Assembly (NCBI RefSeq): GCF_040270295.1
Contig: NZ_JBELOE010000211.1
DNA: 64,000 nucleotides
From: Catenovulum sediminis
GTDB lineage: Bacteria; Pseudomonadota; Gammaproteobacteria; Enterobacterales; Alteromonadaceae
Strand: one strand, 5' to 3'
The position numbers and the translations under genes were made by a program. Shown here in pieces: positions 43,036-51,247 of this stretch. The notes under the pieces were generated by a model. It searched no databases and was not told where the DNA came from. It worked only from the letters and a program-made list of their open reading frames with translations. Numbering within the stretch: the stretch's first letter is position 1; every line of letters begins with the position of its first letter.

Positions 43036-44025
43036 TTAACTACTCTTCTCTTTTACAGTTATTAGATTGTCAAAAAAATCAGCCAAGCTTACTAATTGCT
43101 CGGCAGCACCTTCGATGGCATTAAATGCCCTGCGGTAATGACTGCTTTCTTCAATATGTTTTAAATACCAGCTCACATGCTTACGCGCTAATCTGTATCC
43201 TTTCTGTTCGCCGTAAAATGTGTGAATCGCCTTTACATGATTAAGCACCATATTGGCTATCTCTTTCAGTTCAGGTTTTTCAGCTTGTTCACCACATTGA
43301 AGCATATGGCGAATCTCCCGGATTAACCAGGGATTACCTTGGGCACCACGACCAACCATGATTGCATCGGCACCCGTATATTCTTTAACGTACAATGCTT
43401 TTTCAGCTGTGCAAATGTCGCCATTGGCAATAACGGGTATATCAATATACTGTTTGATGGCACGTATAGTTTGATATTCCGCTTCACCTTTGAACAAACA
43501 TTCACGCGTTCTGCCATGTATGGCAAGGGCTTTTATGCCCGCTTTTTGCGCAATTTGCGCAATTTCAATACCGTTGCGATTTTCAACTGACCAACCCGTG
43601 CGTATTTTTAACGTAACGGGTACATCAACAGCATCAACAACCGTATTTAAAATTCGTTCAACTAACTTTGGGTCTTGTAATAACGCAGATCCCGCGAGTT
43701 TTTTATTGACCTTTTTGGCGGGGCAGCCCATATTGATATCGATGATTTGTGCACCGTTTTCAACATTATATTGCGCCGCTTTGGCCAACAATCTTGGGTC
43801 ACAACCCGCAATTTGTACCGACTTAATGCCAGTTTCATTACTTAAATCCATCCGCAGACGTGATTTTTCAGTGTCCCATACTTCAGGGTTAGAAGACTGC
43901 ATTTCACCTGTTGTTAAACCGGCCCCCATATTTTGACAAATATGCCGGAAGGGTTGATCTGTGATCCCAGCCATCGGCGCTAGCAATACAGGACTGTCAA
44001 TTTGATAAGGGCCTATTTGCATCAC
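43036..44025 (-). CDS. dusB: tRNA-dihydrouridine synthase B
   Basis: DusB is an FMN enzyme that reduces uridine to dihydrouridine in tRNA. The 329-residue protein starts with the barrel strand PVLLAPMAGITDQPFR and has the catalytic Cys in DINMGCPAKKVNKKLAGSA. VTLKIRTGW, IHGRTRE and ADAIMVGRGAQGNPWL are further family marks. It is the first gene of the dusB-fis operon. Confidence 0.97.
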   Translation of the reverse strand: MMQIGPYQIDSPVLLAPMAGITDQPFRHICQNMGAGLTTGEMQSSNPEVWDTEKSRLRMDLSNETGIKSVQIAGCDPRLLAKAAQYNVENGAQIIDINMGCPAKKVNKKLAGSALLQDPKLVERILNTVVDAVDVPVTLKIRTGWSVENRNGIEIAQIAQKAGIKALAIHGRTRECLFKGEAEYQTIRAIKQYIDIPVIANGDICTAEKALYVKEYTGADAIMVGRGAQGNPWLIREIRHMLQCGEQAEKPELKEIANMVLNHVKAIHTFYGEQKGYRLARKHVSWYLKHIEESSHYRRAFNAIEGAAEQLVSLADFFDNLITVKEKSS

Positions 44026-44353
44026 AACAACACTTGGTTAAAACACCACCACCTGAAAAAGGGCGGCTAGTTTACGGATTTTTTATCAGAGTGCAAAGCC
44101 TATTTTTTAAACAATTTGAAATTTTTAATTGTCAAGATAGTGCTGCTAATTTGTTCGAAAAAAAACTGCCATGTATTTAGCTAAAATGTAAAGAGATGTG
44201 ATTATTTGGTTTGTAAATTGTTTTTATTAAGAGTAAGAAGAGGTAGGGTTAGTATTTAGATCAAGATTAAATTTAAATGCTCTAGACGCTTATGCTAGTA
44301 TACGCGCGCTTTTTAACCCATACACAATACATTAAAATTATCAGGGAAGGATT
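44026..44353. other. Divergent intergenic region between dusB and an unknown lipoprotein gene
   Basis: This 328-base, AT-rich stretch must hold the dusB-fis promoter (minus) and the promoter of the lipoprotein gene (plus). The growth-rate-controlled fis promoter is expected here from knowledge of other species. I see no clear palindrome or RNA structure. GGGAAGGA at 44343-44350 is the ribosome binding site for the lipoprotein gene. Confidence 0.35.
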
Positions 44354-45595
44354 ATGTTTAAAAATACTTCAGTTTTAAAATCATGCGCAGTTATAACTCT
44401 GTTATCTTCATTCCTAACTGGCTGTAGTGGTGGTAGTGATAATACCAACGGAAACGAACAATCCTCATTTGACGTTTCAACCATTACAATAGAGCGTCTA
44501 CCATATTCTGTTGAAGCATTAGAGGGAGAAACTGTCGAATTAACATTAAATACGTCAGGTTCAGGTAGTGAAAATTTGACTTATCATTGGTCATTAGATG
44601 ACTCAAGTGTCGTGTTTTTAGGGCAAGGTACACCCAGTATCAGTTTTACAGCACCAGATGTCACAAGTTCGGAAACCATATCCGTCGAAGTTAGACTCGG
44701 ACATAAAGAAACTACCTTGATGGGAGATAATACCTTTCGTTCAGGGGTCATTGTTTTTGATGCGTCAGCCAAGCCGAAAAGTTATGAAATAGGCAAGTTG
44801 ACATCTTTACCAAAAGTCGAAATGTTGGATTTAAGTGGTATCTTAGCCGGAAGTACATGGCAACAATATTATTACTTTACCATAACCGGAAGTGATGCTG
44901 CTGATGCTTTATTCGAACAGGAACTTACTGTAAACGATATCGTATTTATAAACGAAGTACAGGGGCTTAATTTTCAATATGACGTGTGTTCTATCAATAC
45001 TGAAATTACAACAGATTTTTCTGAAAGTTATAATGATTATGCTCAGTGCGCTGAAAAAGCTATCAATTATTATCAACAGGATGATCGTTTTCGAGTTGAG
45101 TCGGTTTGTGATGGGAAGGTAAATCTGGCTCATGAGTTTAAAAAAATCAGTGACACTAGACAATTGAATTTAGCTTCATTGAAATTAGAATTTAGCAGCC
45201 AGCAAAATTTAGACACAACGCAAGGGTGTGGTTATTGGGTATCGATTAGCAGAACGGAGCTAAACTCAGGAAACACCACAAACTTTAGTGAAGTGGGCGT
45301 AGTAACTGATTATATGAATGAACGATTGTCATTTTCGCTAAAGCTAGGCCAGCCCATTGAATCATCACTGCTCTTCTTTGACCCATTTTTTACAGACGGC
45401 GCAAAAATCAACTATATTGACCTGCATAGTACGGCTTTGCCTGAGTTATCTAAAATAATGTCTAATGATGAAGGTAGTGCTTCTATAGTTGTTACTAGCC
45501 TCAATAATTTATCAGGTAACTTTTCAACAACTATCACTGACTCAAATGGCAATATAGAAGAGGTTTCTGGTTCGTTTTCTTTAATTAGTGAGTAA
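44354..45595 (+). CDS. Lipoprotein with an Ig-like domain, function unknown
   Basis: The 413-residue precursor has a lipobox LTGC with Cys24 and a Gly/Ser/Asn-rich linker. A beta-sandwich of the PKD/Ig type follows at about residues 45-130, with EGETVELTLNTSGSG and SISFTAPDVT. The remaining 280 residues contain four or more cysteines (DVCSIN, AQCAEKA, SVCDGK, QGCGYW) that could form disulfides. I do not recognise this part. The gene has a good ribosome binding site and stands alone. A surface or periplasmic role is likely from the signal only. Confidence 0.7.
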   Translation: MFKNTSVLKSCAVITLLSSFLTGCSGGSDNTNGNEQSSFDVSTITIERLPYSVEALEGETVELTLNTSGSGSENLTYHWSLDDSSVVFLGQGTPSISFTAPDVTSSETISVEVRLGHKETTLMGDNTFRSGVIVFDASAKPKSYEIGKLTSLPKVEMLDLSGILAGSTWQQYYYFTITGSDAADALFEQELTVNDIVFINEVQGLNFQYDVCSINTEITTDFSESYNDYAQCAEKAINYYQQDDRFRVESVCDGKVNLAHEFKKISDTRQLNLASLKLEFSSQQNLDTTQGCGYWVSISRTELNSGNTTNFSEVGVVTDYMNERLSFSLKLGQPIESSLLFFDPFFTDGAKINYIDLHSTALPELSKIMSNDEGSASIVVTSLNNLSGNFSTTITDSNGNIEEVSGSFSLISE

Positions 45596-45624
45596 GTGAA
45601 CATTTTAAATGGTTTTTGAATCGC

Positions 45625-45654
45625 GGTTACCTCCTGCTCGTGCAGGGGGTAACC
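45625..45654. terminator. Strong hairpin between the convergent lipoprotein and oxidoreductase genes
   Basis: GGTTACCTCCTGC pairs with GCAGGGGGTAACC across TCGT, giving a 13-bp stem with one G-T pair. There is no T-run on either side, so it may be a processing site or a factor-assisted terminator for the two convergent genes. Confidence 0.45.
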
Positions 45655-45671
45655 TGAATTATCCGAGCTAG

Positions 45672-46625
45672 TTATTCTTCTTCAACCTGAATTACAATTT
45701 TTCCTCTTACATGACCGGTTTCACTTTTTTGCTGTGCTTTCGCTAGGTCTTCTAGTTTAAATACACTATCAATTTCTATTTTTAAGAGTTCGCTGTCGAT
45801 CAGCTTTGCAATTTCAGCCAATTGGTCTGGGTTCGCCTGCACAAAACAAAAGTGGGCGTTAACTTGATGTTGAGTCGCAATTTCGTCGTTTGGTACCTCT
45901 GCGATAGAAACCAGGCAACCACCTTGTTTTAAAGTCGGCCAAGATTTTTGTAAAACGTCACCACCTAGCGTGTCAAAAACCATGTCTAGGTTAGACAGGT
46001 CACTGAAATCTTGTTGTGTGTAGTCAATAATGTGATCAGCCCCTAGTGTTTTTAAAAACTCGATATTGCGCGTTGATGCTGTGGTATACACGGTTGCTCC
46101 AGCTAGCTTAGCAAGTTGAATGGCCGCAATACCCACACCACCTGCACCGGCATGAATCAATACGCGATCGCCTTGCTTGATGTTGCCTATATCTTTAAGC
46201 GACTGCCACGCAGTTAAAGTAACCAAAGGTACTGCCGCTGATTTTTGCCAATTTAAAGATTTAGGTTTAGCGGCTATCTCCTTTTCGGAAACCAAGATAT
46301 ATTCAGCAAAAGCGCCATTTTTCGCTAAATCAGGACGCGCATAAACAGCCTCTCCAATTGACCAGCTGTTAACGCTTTTACCCACTGACACAATTTCACC
46401 CGCAAAATCCCAGCCAAGTGTTAAAGGCAATTGATGTGGGATGATTTCAGCTAAATATCCTTCACGTATTTTCCAATCGACGGGATTAACAGCGGCAGCA
46501 TGTACTTTTACCAGTACTTCCCCTTCACCAGGGGTAGGTATCTCGATATTCTGGATTTCTAAATGTGCTAAACCACCAAAACTGTGAATTTGAGCCGCTC
46601 TCATTTTTTGATTAGATGTATTCAT
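45672..46625 (-). CDS. NADP-dependent MDR oxidoreductase (quinone-oxidoreductase-like)
   Basis: The 317-residue protein belongs to the medium-chain dehydrogenase/reductase superfamily. It has the N-terminal GroES-like fold (VKVHAAAVNPVDWKIREG, LGWDFAGEIVSVG) and the Rossmann motif HAGAGGVGIAAIQLAK. Zinc-binding cysteines are absent, as in zeta-crystallin-type quinone reductases. The frame has an ATG at 46637, but GGAG at 46632-46635 serves ATG 46625 with a six-base spacer, so I use the latter. The gene is divergent from a LysR-type regulator, which is probably its controller. Confidence 0.88.
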   Translation of the reverse strand: MNTSNQKMRAAQIHSFGGLAHLEIQNIEIPTPGEGEVLVKVHAAAVNPVDWKIREGYLAEIIPHQLPLTLGWDFAGEIVSVGKSVNSWSIGEAVYARPDLAKNGAFAEYILVSEKEIAAKPKSLNWQKSAAVPLVTLTAWQSLKDIGNIKQGDRVLIHAGAGGVGIAAIQLAKLAGATVYTTASTRNIEFLKTLGADHIIDYTQQDFSDLSNLDMVFDTLGGDVLQKSWPTLKQGGCLVSIAEVPNDEIATQHQVNAHFCFVQANPDQLAEIAKLIDSELLKIEIDSVFKLEDLAKAQQKSETGHVRGKIVIQVEEE

Positions 46626-46754
46626 TGTTTTCTCCATTTAAATAATTGGCGCCATTGCCTGAACTCTTTTTTAGTGTAGAGAAAACACTGTTGCTGGATA
46701 AGTACCAATACAAGCATTAGAATGTTTCCAAGTGCTCAACAATGGATGTTTTAT

Positions 46755-47675
46755 ATGACAACTAAACGATTAGATTATTTGCCCGCATTGGTTCTATTTG
46801 CACGCATAGTGCAATATGGCAGTTTAAGTGGAGCCGCCAAGCATTCAGGGTTAAGTCGTTCGGCCGTAAGTAAGCAACTGAGCGCGTTAGAAGAAAAGTT
46901 AGGTGTGCGTTTACTTCAGCGCAGTACACGTAACGTTAGGTTAACAGAGGCGGGTAAACAAATTCATAGCGAAGCGTGCCGTGTGTTAGAAGCTTTTGAA
47001 AGTGTAGAAACATTATCAGACGAGATGCAAGGCGAAGTAAATGGCTACCTTAAAGTATCTTGCTCGACAGGTATCGGTCGAGTTCATTTAGTACCACTGA
47101 TCAAACAATTTAATGCGCTTTACCCTAAAGTACATGTACATCTTATGTTAGAAGACCGATTTGTCGATCTGATTGATGAACAGATTGATGTTGCCATTCG
47201 AGTGGGGCACTTGCCGAATTCTTCACTGATTGCATTGCGTTTGGGGGAAATGGCTTGGGCTGTGTGTGCCAGCCCCGGCTATTTAGCAAAAAATGGTACA
47301 CCAAAACAGCCAAAAGACTTATTGCAGCACAATTGTTTATGTTATCGCAATGGACAAAGCTCGTTCGACAACTGGTTGTTTAACAGTAATGCTGGAGAAG
47401 AGCGTATTGCTATCAAAGGGGCCTTATCTGTTAACGATTCAACTGCGCTGGTACAAGCAGCCGAAGATGATCAGGGGATTGTTTGGGTAGATAAAAACTC
47501 ATTGGGGGATGCTTTAGAACAAGGGCGGCTAGTACAAATTTTACAAGATTATGCGCTGGGCGTCGGTTATCCCATCTATGCCTTGTACCCAGCTAGGCGA
47601 CATATGCCAATTAAAACTAGAGTGTTTGTTGACTTTTTAGCCGAACATTTTGCACCTAGAATGCGATACAAATGA
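46755..47675 (+). CDS. LysR-family transcriptional regulator
   Basis: The protein has an N-terminal winged HTH (LPALVLFARIVQYGSLSGAA, LSRSAVSKQLSALEEKLG) and a substrate-binding domain of the periplasmic-binding fold. It resembles the CrgA/YafC-like LysR group that often pairs with reductases. The frame is open to ATG 46722, but ATG 46755 fits the usual family N-terminus (306 residues). It is divergent from the oxidoreductase gene. Its C-terminal end is followed directly by an Rhs gene fragment, so the right-hand neighbour was replaced by rearrangement. Confidence 0.88.
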   Translation: MTTKRLDYLPALVLFARIVQYGSLSGAAKHSGLSRSAVSKQLSALEEKLGVRLLQRSTRNVRLTEAGKQIHSEACRVLEAFESVETLSDEMQGEVNGYLKVSCSTGIGRVHLVPLIKQFNALYPKVHVHLMLEDRFVDLIDEQIDVAIRVGHLPNSSLIALRLGEMAWAVCASPGYLAKNGTPKQPKDLLQHNCLCYRNGQSSFDNWLFNSNAGEERIAIKGALSVNDSTALVQAAEDDQGIVWVDKNSLGDALEQGRLVQILQDYALGVGYPIYALYPARRHMPIKTRVFVDFLAEHFAPRMRYK

Positions 47676-49638
47676 TTGTTTTTTGAACGCTGAGTTTGCA
47701 TACGTATTCAACTACTTAGACGGAAGTTTGCGCGACAGAGAATTAAACTTCTCAAGTGGATTTAAAAACTATAAAGAAGATTATCAATATGATGCGCTTC
47801 GTCGTTTAAAAGAACGAAAACTGAATCTAGACGGTTCAATAGCATACGAAAACTACGGCTACAATGGCTTTGGCGACTTTACCAACAAAAATGGTAAAAA
47901 CTTCCAATTTGACGATGCGAATAGACACCGGCCTAGCGGATATGATGGTAACGCATTTGCCTATAACCTAAATGGTGATATGACATATGCACAAGGTAAT
48001 ACCATAGGTTATTACAGCTTTAATAAACCAAGCAAAATAACTAAAAACGACACCACATGGACTGAGTTTGTATATGGAATGCAACACGCCAGATATTACC
48101 GCCATGACGTGCGCGCCAGTGAAAACAAACACACTTTATATTTAGGCACTGCAGAAAAGGTGTATACCACAACCGGTAGCAGGCACAGTTTTGAATATAA
48201 GTTTTATATTGGCAACATAGTTATCACCGAAAGCACCAACAATAGCGAAAGCCAAGAAAACTATTTACATAAAGACCATTTGGGCAGCCCAGTAACTATT
48301 ACCGACAAAGCTGGCTTAGTGGTACAACGTACGGTTTACGACCCTTGGGGCAAAAGTAGTAGCATCAGTGGTGGTTATTCAGGTATCAGCAACCTAATTG
48401 AAAGCCGCACTTTTACCGGGCATGAATCTATAGATGATTTAAATATCATCCATATGAATGGTCGAATATACGAACCCTCGTTAGGCCGATTTTTACAGGC
48501 AGACCCATTTATCCAATCGCCGAAAAATGGTCAAAATTATAACCGTTACAGTTATGTATTGAATAACCCGTTAAGCCATACCGACCCAAGTGGATACTTT
48601 TTTAAGAAAATGCTGAAAGGGTTAATGGAATTAACAGGAACTCGACCACTGCTAAGGTCATTGGCAAAAAATAAGTATTTGAATTTTATTGCGCAAGTTG
48701 CGGCATGTGGTTTAGGTGGGCCAATAGGCTGTGCCGCTTATGCAGGCGCCCAAACCTTTGCGGTGACTGGCAGTTTAAATGCATCAATCAAAGCCGGTGC
48801 AATCGCTTTTGGGACAGCAAAAACATTGCAAAGTATAGGTCAATACTTTGACGGTTTGGATGCAAGCCGGGGTTGTGCAATAGATACTTATAACTTTGGA
48901 GGCAACTGGCTAACAACGGGTGAAATAGCGCAACAAATAACAGCGCATGCAGTGGTGGGTGGCGTAAGTGCTGAATTACAAGGCGGCAAATTTGGCCATG
49001 GATTTTTTGCAGCGGGTGTTACAAAGGGCGCAGGTGGTTTTATGTTGCCGGGTGGTTCAAACTTATCGACAGGTGAAATAATAGGTGGAACAATTGCCAC
49101 AGCGGTGATTGGTGGTACAGCGTCTGTTATTGCTGGCGGCAAATTTGAAAATGGAGCAAAAACCGCTGCATTTCAGTATTTGTTTAATCAGGCTGGTAAA
49201 GCTTTAGATAAGTTGGTGGAGAGACAAAAGCGTATATTTGATGCTTCACAAAAACATAAAGCACTTGCTTTCGAAAAGGAAAGGTTAACTCGTTTGCTTA
49301 AGAACGATCCAGAATTACTACTAGCAGAGTTGGAATTAAGTTACGGTTATACTGGTAGTAAGACTAATTTGAGACATGCATACAACTCACTTTTAATGGA
49401 TTTAAACGCACAATCCATTGAGCAAATTGCAATTATGACCAACGACTCAAGTGTAATGTCGAGTATTGGATATGCTAAAACTTATTCGCCAAAACCAGTA
49501 AGTTCATTGGTTTCATTTGCTAAAATGTGGGGCGTTTTTTACAGTCAAAGTGATGTGATTTCTGTAACTTACGAAATAAATCACCAATGTGGCTACACGT
49601 CGTGCATAGGAGGGATCACTGTTGTTAATTCCAACTAA
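47650..49638 (+). CDS. Rhs-family polymorphic toxin, N-terminally truncated C-terminal fragment
   Basis: Rhs proteins carry a long YD-repeat cage and a variable C-terminal toxin. Only the last part of the cage is left here, starting close behind the LysR stop. It has YD-type repeats (YQYDALRRLKERKLNLDG, YGYNGFGDFT), the core motif YLHKDHLGSPVTITD, GRFLQADPFIQSP, NRYSYVLNNPLSHTDPSGY and then about 345 residues of variable tip. The tip contains a Gly/Ala-rich linker (GGKFENGAKTAAFQYLFNQA) and a last domain of about 145 residues that I do not recognise. No signal, N-terminal trafficking domain or plausible ATG start is present. The fragment may be silent and serve as a recombination donor. Confidence 0.8.
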   Translation: MHLECDTNDCFLNAEFAYVFNYLDGSLRDRELNFSSGFKNYKEDYQYDALRRLKERKLNLDGSIAYENYGYNGFGDFTNKNGKNFQFDDANRHRPSGYDGNAFAYNLNGDMTYAQGNTIGYYSFNKPSKITKNDTTWTEFVYGMQHARYYRHDVRASENKHTLYLGTAEKVYTTTGSRHSFEYKFYIGNIVITESTNNSESQENYLHKDHLGSPVTITDKAGLVVQRTVYDPWGKSSSISGGYSGISNLIESRTFTGHESIDDLNIIHMNGRIYEPSLGRFLQADPFIQSPKNGQNYNRYSYVLNNPLSHTDPSGYFFKKMLKGLMELTGTRPLLRSLAKNKYLNFIAQVAACGLGGPIGCAAYAGAQTFAVTGSLNASIKAGAIAFGTAKTLQSIGQYFDGLDASRGCAIDTYNFGGNWLTTGEIAQQITAHAVVGGVSAELQGGKFGHGFFAAGVTKGAGGFMLPGGSNLSTGEIIGGTIATAVIGGTASVIAGGKFENGAKTAAFQYLFNQAGKALDKLVERQKRIFDASQKHKALAFEKERLTRLLKNDPELLLAELELSYGYTGSKTNLRHAYNSLLMDLNAQSIEQIAIMTNDSSVMSSIGYAKTYSPKPVSSLVSFAKMWGVFYSQSDVISVTYEINHQCGYTSCIGGITVVNSN

Positions 49639-50080
49639 ATTACGATTTTATGCTTTTGCTTTGTTTATAGTTGCTCTTGAATGTAAAGCAGAGCGAAATT
49701 ACACATATTCTTTGGGAGGCTGTTCTTACAATATTTTAAACACCTACGAGGTTAGTCGTTTTGATTCAGCATTTGAACAATATCAGCCTGACGGTACCGT
49801 GCGAGCGATAAATCATAAAAAAGTAGATATGAGTTATTTAACTGAACTCGTTAGATCGAATGAAATAACGTTGATTAACAAAGAAGTTTTGGAAGGTGAG
49901 GTTGTTATTTATATTTTTGCGGTTCTTTCATTGAGGGAGCCGAGAAATCGCCTATTTACAAACACTATTATTCTAGACGAAGAATTTATGTTAGAGCTAA
50001 CCGCTGTCCCGAATAAAGATATTCTTGAAATGTTAGGGCATTGTGGTTTTATTCGGGAGTCGAACACTTTCGGTGGTTAG
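49622..50080 (+). CDS. Small exported protein, candidate immunity protein of the Rhs tip
   Basis: The 152-residue product begins at a TTG served by AGGAGG (49608-49613) with an eight-base spacer, overlapping the Rhs stop by 17 bases. Residues 1-23 look like a signal peptide ending ECKAE. The mature part is acidic, beta-rich and has Cys residues near both ends (GGCSYN and GHCGF). Its position directly behind an Rhs toxin tip is where cognate immunity genes lie. The export signal would suit a toxin acting in the periplasm. This is inference, and I know no matching family. Confidence 0.55.
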   Translation: MLIPTKLRFYAFALFIVALECKAERNYTYSLGGCSYNILNTYEVSRFDSAFEQYQPDGTVRAINHKKVDMSYLTELVRSNEITLINKEVLEGEVVIYIFAVLSLREPRNRLFTNTIILDEEFMLELTAVPNKDILEMLGHCGFIRESNTFGG

Positions 50081-50481
50081 AGGCAATAATTAAAATTTTA
50101 TGGCTTTTATTATTGGGCGTTTGCTTTGCTGTATCTAGCTCTGATTTGGCACATGAAGATGTGTTACAAAGTGTTATCGATAAGCAGTATGTTTACGGCA
50201 AAGCTATAACAATTTCAGGTTTTTTGAAAACATCTAATACCGGCTTTGGTGTGTTCAATTATTTGTACGGTAGCGCAGAAAAGTTGAATCAAGGTAGCCT
50301 GACCAATGTCATATTAGTGTCTGGTCAATACATTTTTATGGGAGATTGCAACAAGCGTCACGTGGTAATAAAAGGTCTATTGTCGATTCAACCGAATGTA
50401 CCTGCGGTTATTTACGACGTAGAGTTGATAAGTGTTTTAGATGAAGAATTAGCCAATCAAAAACAAACTTGTTTTGAGTGA
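50041..50481 (+). CDS. Small exported protein of the Rhs region, start unclear
   Basis: The open frame begins at a TTG (50041) inside the previous gene. A more convincing start is the ATT at 50089, preceded by AGAGG at 50079-50083. It gives 130 residues with a clear signal peptide (IKILWLLLLGVCFAVSSSD). ATT is a rare initiation codon, so either the gene uses it or an ATG was lost. The mature part alternates beta strands (GKAITISGFLKTSN, GVFNYLYGSAEKL) and has an OB-like look. It could be a second immunity or accessory protein. I recognise no family. Confidence 0.5.
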   Translation: MWFYSGVEHFRWLEAIIKILWLLLLGVCFAVSSSDLAHEDVLQSVIDKQYVYGKAITISGFLKTSNTGFGVFNYLYGSAEKLNQGSLTNVILVSGQYIFMGDCNKRHVVIKGLLSIQPNVPAVIYDVELISVLDEELANQKQTCFE

Positions 50482-50514
50482 GCGCTACGGCATTAAGAGT
50501 TATAGAGTCCACAT

Positions 50515-50583
50515 TAAAAGCTAATCGGTATTTGCATTAAAAGCTAATTTTAAATTACGCTAAAAGCTAATTGAACATGTGCG
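50515..50583 (+). repeat. Three 11-bp direct repeats with a 23-bp period
   Basis: TAAAAGCTAAT occurs at 50515-50525, 50538-50548 and 50561-50571, each 23 bases apart, with unrelated 12-base spacers. The first two are also preceded by CAT. The array lies between an exported-protein gene and the next Rhs fragment. The regular spacing of about two helix turns suggests protein binding or a recombination scar. It is too short and too degenerate for a CRISPR array. Confidence 0.7.
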
Positions 50584-50890
50584 CTCAGGTAACTGGAACC
50601 CTGAACAATCTGATGACAGTAGAAAGCATCTAGACGCAATGGCTGCTAGAGGTTATTGGGATGCCTTTCAACAAGTAAAACTAGCCGTTGAACGTGTACT
50701 TAATGGTGAAAACGCTGGTGATGTACTGGTCACTAAAAACGACACCGCATGGACAGCGTTTGTCTACGGCATGCAACACGCCAGATATTGCCGCCATGAC
50801 GTGCGCAGCATTGAAAACAAACACACTTTGTATTTAGGCACTGCAGAAAAGGTGTATACCACAACCGGTAACAGGCATAGTTTTGAATAA
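50579..50890 (+). pseudogene. Rhs core fragment (copy 2) fused to an unrelated 50-residue segment
   Basis: The last half (from 50732) repeats 48040-48197 of the large Rhs fragment without indels and with few substitutions (TKNDTAW, YGMQHARYCRHDVRS, LYLGTAEKVYTTTGNRHSFE). Homology breaks off at GAATA (50889), where a stop follows at once. The first 50 residues (NWNPEQSDDSRKHLDAMAARG, GYWDAFQQVKLAVERVLNGENAG) do not belong to Rhs and faintly recall the C-terminal part of Fic-type proteins. The frame is therefore a join of two gene remnants and is unlikely to make a useful protein. Confidence 0.75.
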
Positions 50891-51234
50891 ACTACATAAT
50901 CTTGCATTTGAAGCTGCTGCTGAGGTAGATGCGAATTGCACTGGTTGGTGTTTGTTTCCATGGTTACGAGGAACTAGAATACATAACGTTTTTGCGCAAA
51001 AGGATCGAGCTCTAGGCACAGATTTTTCAGCCGAAATTAGTTATAAAGATCGTTTGGTGCAGCCCTATGGACTAGCTGGGAGCGTTAGAGCTGATGCTGT
51101 CTATGGAGACATTGCTAATCCCAAGTTTGTTGTTGAGCTCAAGACTGGCTTTTTTAGTTGGGTAAGTCGAGGCCAAAGCGTATTTAAAGCACTTGCCTAG
51201 AAATACAGATATATACCCTCTTAAAGTTCCCTGA
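50883..51234 (+). pseudogene. Orphan Rhs toxin tip, PD-(D/E)XK nuclease-like, frameshifted
   Basis: A TTG-started frame (50883-51200) encodes LHNLAFEAAAEVDANC and then GSVRADAVYGD with VVELKTG. This has the D-Xn-ExK layout of PD-(D/E)XK nuclease toxins found at Rhs C-termini. The frame ends early. A +1 frame from about 51172 continues AKAYLKHLPRNTDIYPLKVP and stops at 51234, which looks like the lost C-terminus. The tip is also out of frame with the Rhs core fragment in front of it. It is an orphan tip disabled by at least one frameshift. The next gene starts 13 bases later, where an immunity gene is expected. Confidence 0.65.
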
Positions 51235-51247
51235 AAACAGGTTTATT

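Noticed and set aside
50515..50583. CRISPR array
   Set aside because: Repeats of 11 bp with 12-bp spacers and only three units are too short, and no cas genes are present. The Csx16/CARF-like gene 9 kb away does not change this.
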